Origin: Streptomyces sp. NRRL S-31
GTDB lineage: Bacteria; Actinomycetota; Actinomycetes; Streptomycetales; Streptomycetaceae
Reading direction: 5' to 3'
Length of the DNA: 64,000 bases
Assembly (NCBI RefSeq): GCF_000718775.1
Contig: NZ_JOCB01000030.1
Coordinates: forward strand, 1-64,000
Under the pieces are notes generated by a model, which worked only from the letters and a program-made list of their open reading frames with translations, did not search any database and had not been told where the DNA came from. Shown here piece after piece: positions 61,892-64,000 of the stretch. The position numbers and the translations under genes are program-made. Positions within the stretch are counted from its first letter, which is position 1, and every line of letters begins with the position of its first letter.

Positions 61892-62344
61892 TCACGCCTC
61901 CGCCCGCTCCGACGTCACCGTGTGCGCCGCGGCTCCGGCCTGCTCGCGGCGCCTGCGGCGGCTCAGGCGCGGTTCCTGGTCCGGGAGCCAGCCGAAGGCG
62001 AGGCAGCTTCCGGTGGCGCCGAGGAGCAGGCCGATGAAGAAGCCGCCCAGGTTGGAGGTGAGCCAGGTGCCCAGGGAGAGCAGGATGCCGGTGATGGAGT
62101 AGAAGAGCCGCTGGGACGGGTTGAAGAGGATCAGCAGGCCCAGCAGCACCATGAGCCCCGGCAGCAGATAGCCGGCCAGACCCTGCATGCCGATGTGCAG
62201 CACGACCTTGAGCGAGGCCTTCTCGGTGAGCAGGATCTCGCCGCCGCCGAGGGCGAGCAGCAGCCCGCCCCAGAACGGCCGGCGGGCCCGCCATCCGCGG
62301 AAGGCGAGCCTCGCTCCCCGGCGTGGACCGTCCGGCACGGCCAT
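61892..62344 (-). CDS. DUF6114-family membrane protein
   Basis: This 150-residue protein has a basic N-terminus (MAVPDGPRRGARLAFRGWRARRP) and four predicted spans (FWGGLLLALGGGEILLT; HIGMQGLAGYLLPGLMVLLGLLILF; RLFYSITGILLSLGTWL; LGGFFIGLLLGATGSCLAFGWLP). A basic, hydrophilic tail ends it. The family is found next to DUF6230 genes in Streptomyces. The ATG overlaps the DUF6230 stop by one base (TGATG), so the two are coupled and probably form one complex. The function is unknown. Confidence 0.8.
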   Translation of the reverse strand: MAVPDGPRRGARLAFRGWRARRPFWGGLLLALGGGEILLTEKASLKVVLHIGMQGLAGYLLPGLMVLLGLLILFNPSQRLFYSITGILLSLGTWLTSNLGGFFIGLLLGATGSCLAFGWLPDQEPRLSRRRRREQAGAAAHTVTSERAEA

Positions 62345-63042
62345 CAGCAACCCGAGTCGCTGAAGCGGAGCTTGAGGCCCGGCAGCTTGAACACACCCGC
62401 CGTCGTCGCGTAGTTGGTCTGCCGCAGGTTCGCGATGCGCACGGTGTCGGCCTGCTGGCTGAAGACGCCGATCGGGCCCTTCGCGCGCGCCTTGTTCAGC
62501 GTGCTGGCGTCGTTGCCGATCTCGATGTTGTTGAACGCCGCGTCACCCGACAGCTCGGTGGAGTCGGTGGTCAGGTCGCTCGCACTGACCTTCTGCGCGC
62601 CGCTGCCCGCGGTGATCAGCAGGTTGGTGCCGCCGAGGTCGACGCTCTGGCACAGCTTGGTGAGGGTGGCGTTCCTGATGGCCGAGGTGACGACCAGCAC
62701 CTGGCCGCCGGTGTCCCCGGCGTTCGGGCTGCCCTCCGCCATGTTGTCGAGTGAGCCGAACTGCTCGAAGCCGGTGCCGTTGAGTTCCGTCGCGGTGACC
62801 GTGAACGGCATGCCGGAGATGGCGAACTGCACGCCCAGCGCGCCTTGCGCGGTGAGGACGGCGAGGCCGGCGGCGACCAGGGTGGCGGGCACCGCCATCA
62901 CCGCGGCCCGGCGGGCGCGGACCCGTCCCCGCCTGTCGCCGCCGACGGTGTGTCCGGCGGCGTGCGGAGCCTGTGACGGGTTGCTGCTCCCCGGGTTCTC
63001 GGGGGTGTTGCCGGTGGACGGGACGTCCGGGGACGAGGCCAT
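62344..63042 (-). CDS. DUF6230-family secreted or surface protein
   Basis: This 232-residue protein has an N-terminal disordered stretch, a membrane anchor or signal (AVMAVPATLVAAGLAVLTAQGALG, about residues 45-70) and an extracellular beta-rich domain (VQFAISGMPFTVTATELNGTGFEQFGSL; VVTSAIRNATLTKLCQSVDLGGTNLLITAGSG; a terminal Cys). Relatives are sometimes labelled cholesterol esterase, which no motif here supports. ATG 63042 (MASSPDV) has GGGAG upstream; ATG 63054 is the alternative. The promoter and a palindromic operator lie at 63186-63215. Confidence 0.8.
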   Translation of the reverse strand: MASSPDVPSTGNTPENPGSSNPSQAPHAAGHTVGGDRRGRVRARRAAVMAVPATLVAAGLAVLTAQGALGVQFAISGMPFTVTATELNGTGFEQFGSLDNMAEGSPNAGDTGGQVLVVTSAIRNATLTKLCQSVDLGGTNLLITAGSGAQKVSASDLTTDSTELSGDAAFNNIEIGNDASTLNKARAKGPIGVFSQQADTVRIANLRQTNYATTAGVFKLPGLKLRFSDSGC

Positions 63043-63185
63043 GTCTGCTCCCATGGGCGCGGATCAATGCGGATTGGGCTTCAGTGGCGCGGTGTCCTGG
63101 CGCGGACAGCGGATGCAGCGCACGACTCCTCACGACTCCCGGCGGGTGCGAGGGCTATCACGTTACGCGGCAGTAGCCTTCGAGG

Positions 63186-63215
63186 AAGTTACCGCCGGTT
63201 ACTTTGAAGGGTCAA
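63186..63215 (-). promoter_or_regulatory. DUF6230 promoter with an overlapping palindrome
   Basis: On the minus strand TTGACC (63210-63215) and TAACTT (63186-63191) are 18 bases apart. AAGTTACCGCCGGTTACTT (63186-63204) is an inverted repeat with one mismatch covering the -10 and the spacer. It is in position for a repressor. Confidence 0.6.
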
Positions 63216-63216
63216 G

Positions 63217-63274
63217 GGAGTTGTGGAAAAACGGTGTACGAGGCCCGCGCGTCACCCTCGTGTAACACAACTCC
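63217..63274. repeat. nested inverted repeat between divergent genes
   Basis: Outer arms GGAGTTGTG (63217-63225) and CACAACTCC (63266-63274) are a perfect 9-bp match. An inner pair ACGAGG/CCTCGT (63238-63243, 63256-63261) nests inside. It lies directly behind the -35 of the DUF6230 promoter. No gene ends here, so a terminator is unlikely. Confidence 0.6.
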
Positions 63275-63285
63275 GCTACTACACC

Positions 63286-63315
63286 TTGACGCTGACGGTT
63301 GATCAGGTCTACAAC
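63286..63315 (+). promoter_or_regulatory. candidate plus-strand promoter for the last gene
   Basis: TTGACG (63286-63291) and TACAAC (63310-63315) are 18 bases apart. The next clear start codon on this strand is at 63659, so a transcript from here would have a leader of more than 330 bases. Confidence 0.4.
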
Positions 63316-63493
63316 TTCCCCTGTTTCCACGGATCCGTGGCGCCGGATCCGGCAGGCGCGCCAGTCGCGCCCCGCGGCGCGGCACCGGCCGCGTTCCCGG
63401 CCCTGTCACGGCAACCCGCTCCACCTCGCAGCGCGGCTCCGGCACGGAACGCCTCCCGCCTTCCCGGTGTGCCCGGCCGCCCCTTTGTCCGGC

Positions 63494-63528
63494 CCGGCCG
63501 GAGGTCTTCCCCCAAGACCTTCGGCCGG
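63494..63528 (+). other. 15-bp hairpin in the leader of the last gene
   Basis: CCGGCCGGAGGTCTT and AAGACCTTCGGCCGG pair with one G-T and a CCCCC loop. It lies between the candidate promoter at 63286 and the start at 63659. It could be an attenuator or 5' stabiliser. No riboswitch family was recognised. Nothing else is seen in 63316-63658. Confidence 0.5.
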
Positions 63529-63646
63529 TGCCCGGTGTGCCGCCGTCGCGGATCCGCAGCGTACGGAGAAGGCGTCACGGCCCCGCGCCGGCGGCAAACC
63601 CGCACCACCAGCCACCCCCCACCTCACCTCATCTGATCCCCACTAG

Positions 63647-64000
<354 letters not shown>

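Noticed and set aside
63223..63636. A 137-codon plus-strand frame between the divergent genes
   Set aside because: The product is Pro/Arg/Ala-rich without motif or ribosome site and spans an inverted repeat, a promoter and a hairpin.

Overview
The window is high-GC actinobacterial chromosome, almost certainly Streptomyces. The coding sequences show extreme third-position GC, frequent GTG starts, many 4-base start/stop overlaps and several leaderless starts. From memory of gene order, the part from about 9.3 kb onward matches the Streptomyces coelicolor block running from ngcEFG and rok7B7-xylFGH through dxs, whiI, hemE, hemY-hemQ and murC. That block is conserved core chromosome. The left 5 kb is an accessory insertion.

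Region 1 (1-5 kb, minus strand) is one edge of a type II polyketide cluster: KS-alpha, KS-beta/CLF, ACP, ketoreductase and didomain aromatase/cyclase, the order known from angucycline-type clusters. Two of the five genes carry lesions. KS-alpha has lost about 56 bases and changes frame, and ACP has lost its last helix and its stop codon. Either the cluster is decaying or the assembly is faulty at two GC-rich spots. The cluster probably continues to the left of the window.

Region 2 (5-17.7 kb) is a sugar-acquisition block: a large secreted GH92 alpha-mannosidase with a LacI-type operator, the chitooligosaccharide/GlcNAc transporter NgcEFG with a DasR-like operator over its promoter and no ATPase gene of its own, the ROK regulator Rok7B7, and the xylose transporter XylFGH.

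Region 3 (17.7-30.5 kb) holds dxs, an amino-acid permease, a membrane glycosyltransferase-like protein that overlaps a NYN-domain nuclease antisense, a beta-propeller-like protein, a fatty-acid beta-oxidation pair (fadB-fadA) behind palindromic operators, an RNase D-like exonuclease, and the sporulation regulator whiI with a recognisable sigma-WhiG promoter.

Region 4 (30.5-45 kb) holds hemE, hemY and hemQ of the coproporphyrin-dependent haem pathway, a rhomboid protease, a CoA-disulfide-reductase-like flavoprotein, a secreted S33 peptidase, and a little-studied locus with a DUF692/MNIO iron oxidase fused to a partner-like domain, a TIGR04222 membrane protein and a DUF4142 protein. This locus is the best candidate here for an undescribed system.

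Region 5 (45-64 kb) holds a Rieske-type oxidoreductase, a PPK2 kinase, a slipin, a SulP transporter translationally coupled to a beta-carbonic anhydrase, a small secreted protein with a DasR-like site in its promoter, zapE, a RibD-like reductase, murC-msrB, an osmoprotectant (OpuC-type) transporter, TerB and Spo0M stress/sporulation proteins, a DUF6114/DUF6230 pair, and the start of a secreted protein that runs off the right edge. No tRNA, rRNA, CRISPR array, insertion sequence or phage gene was recognised.
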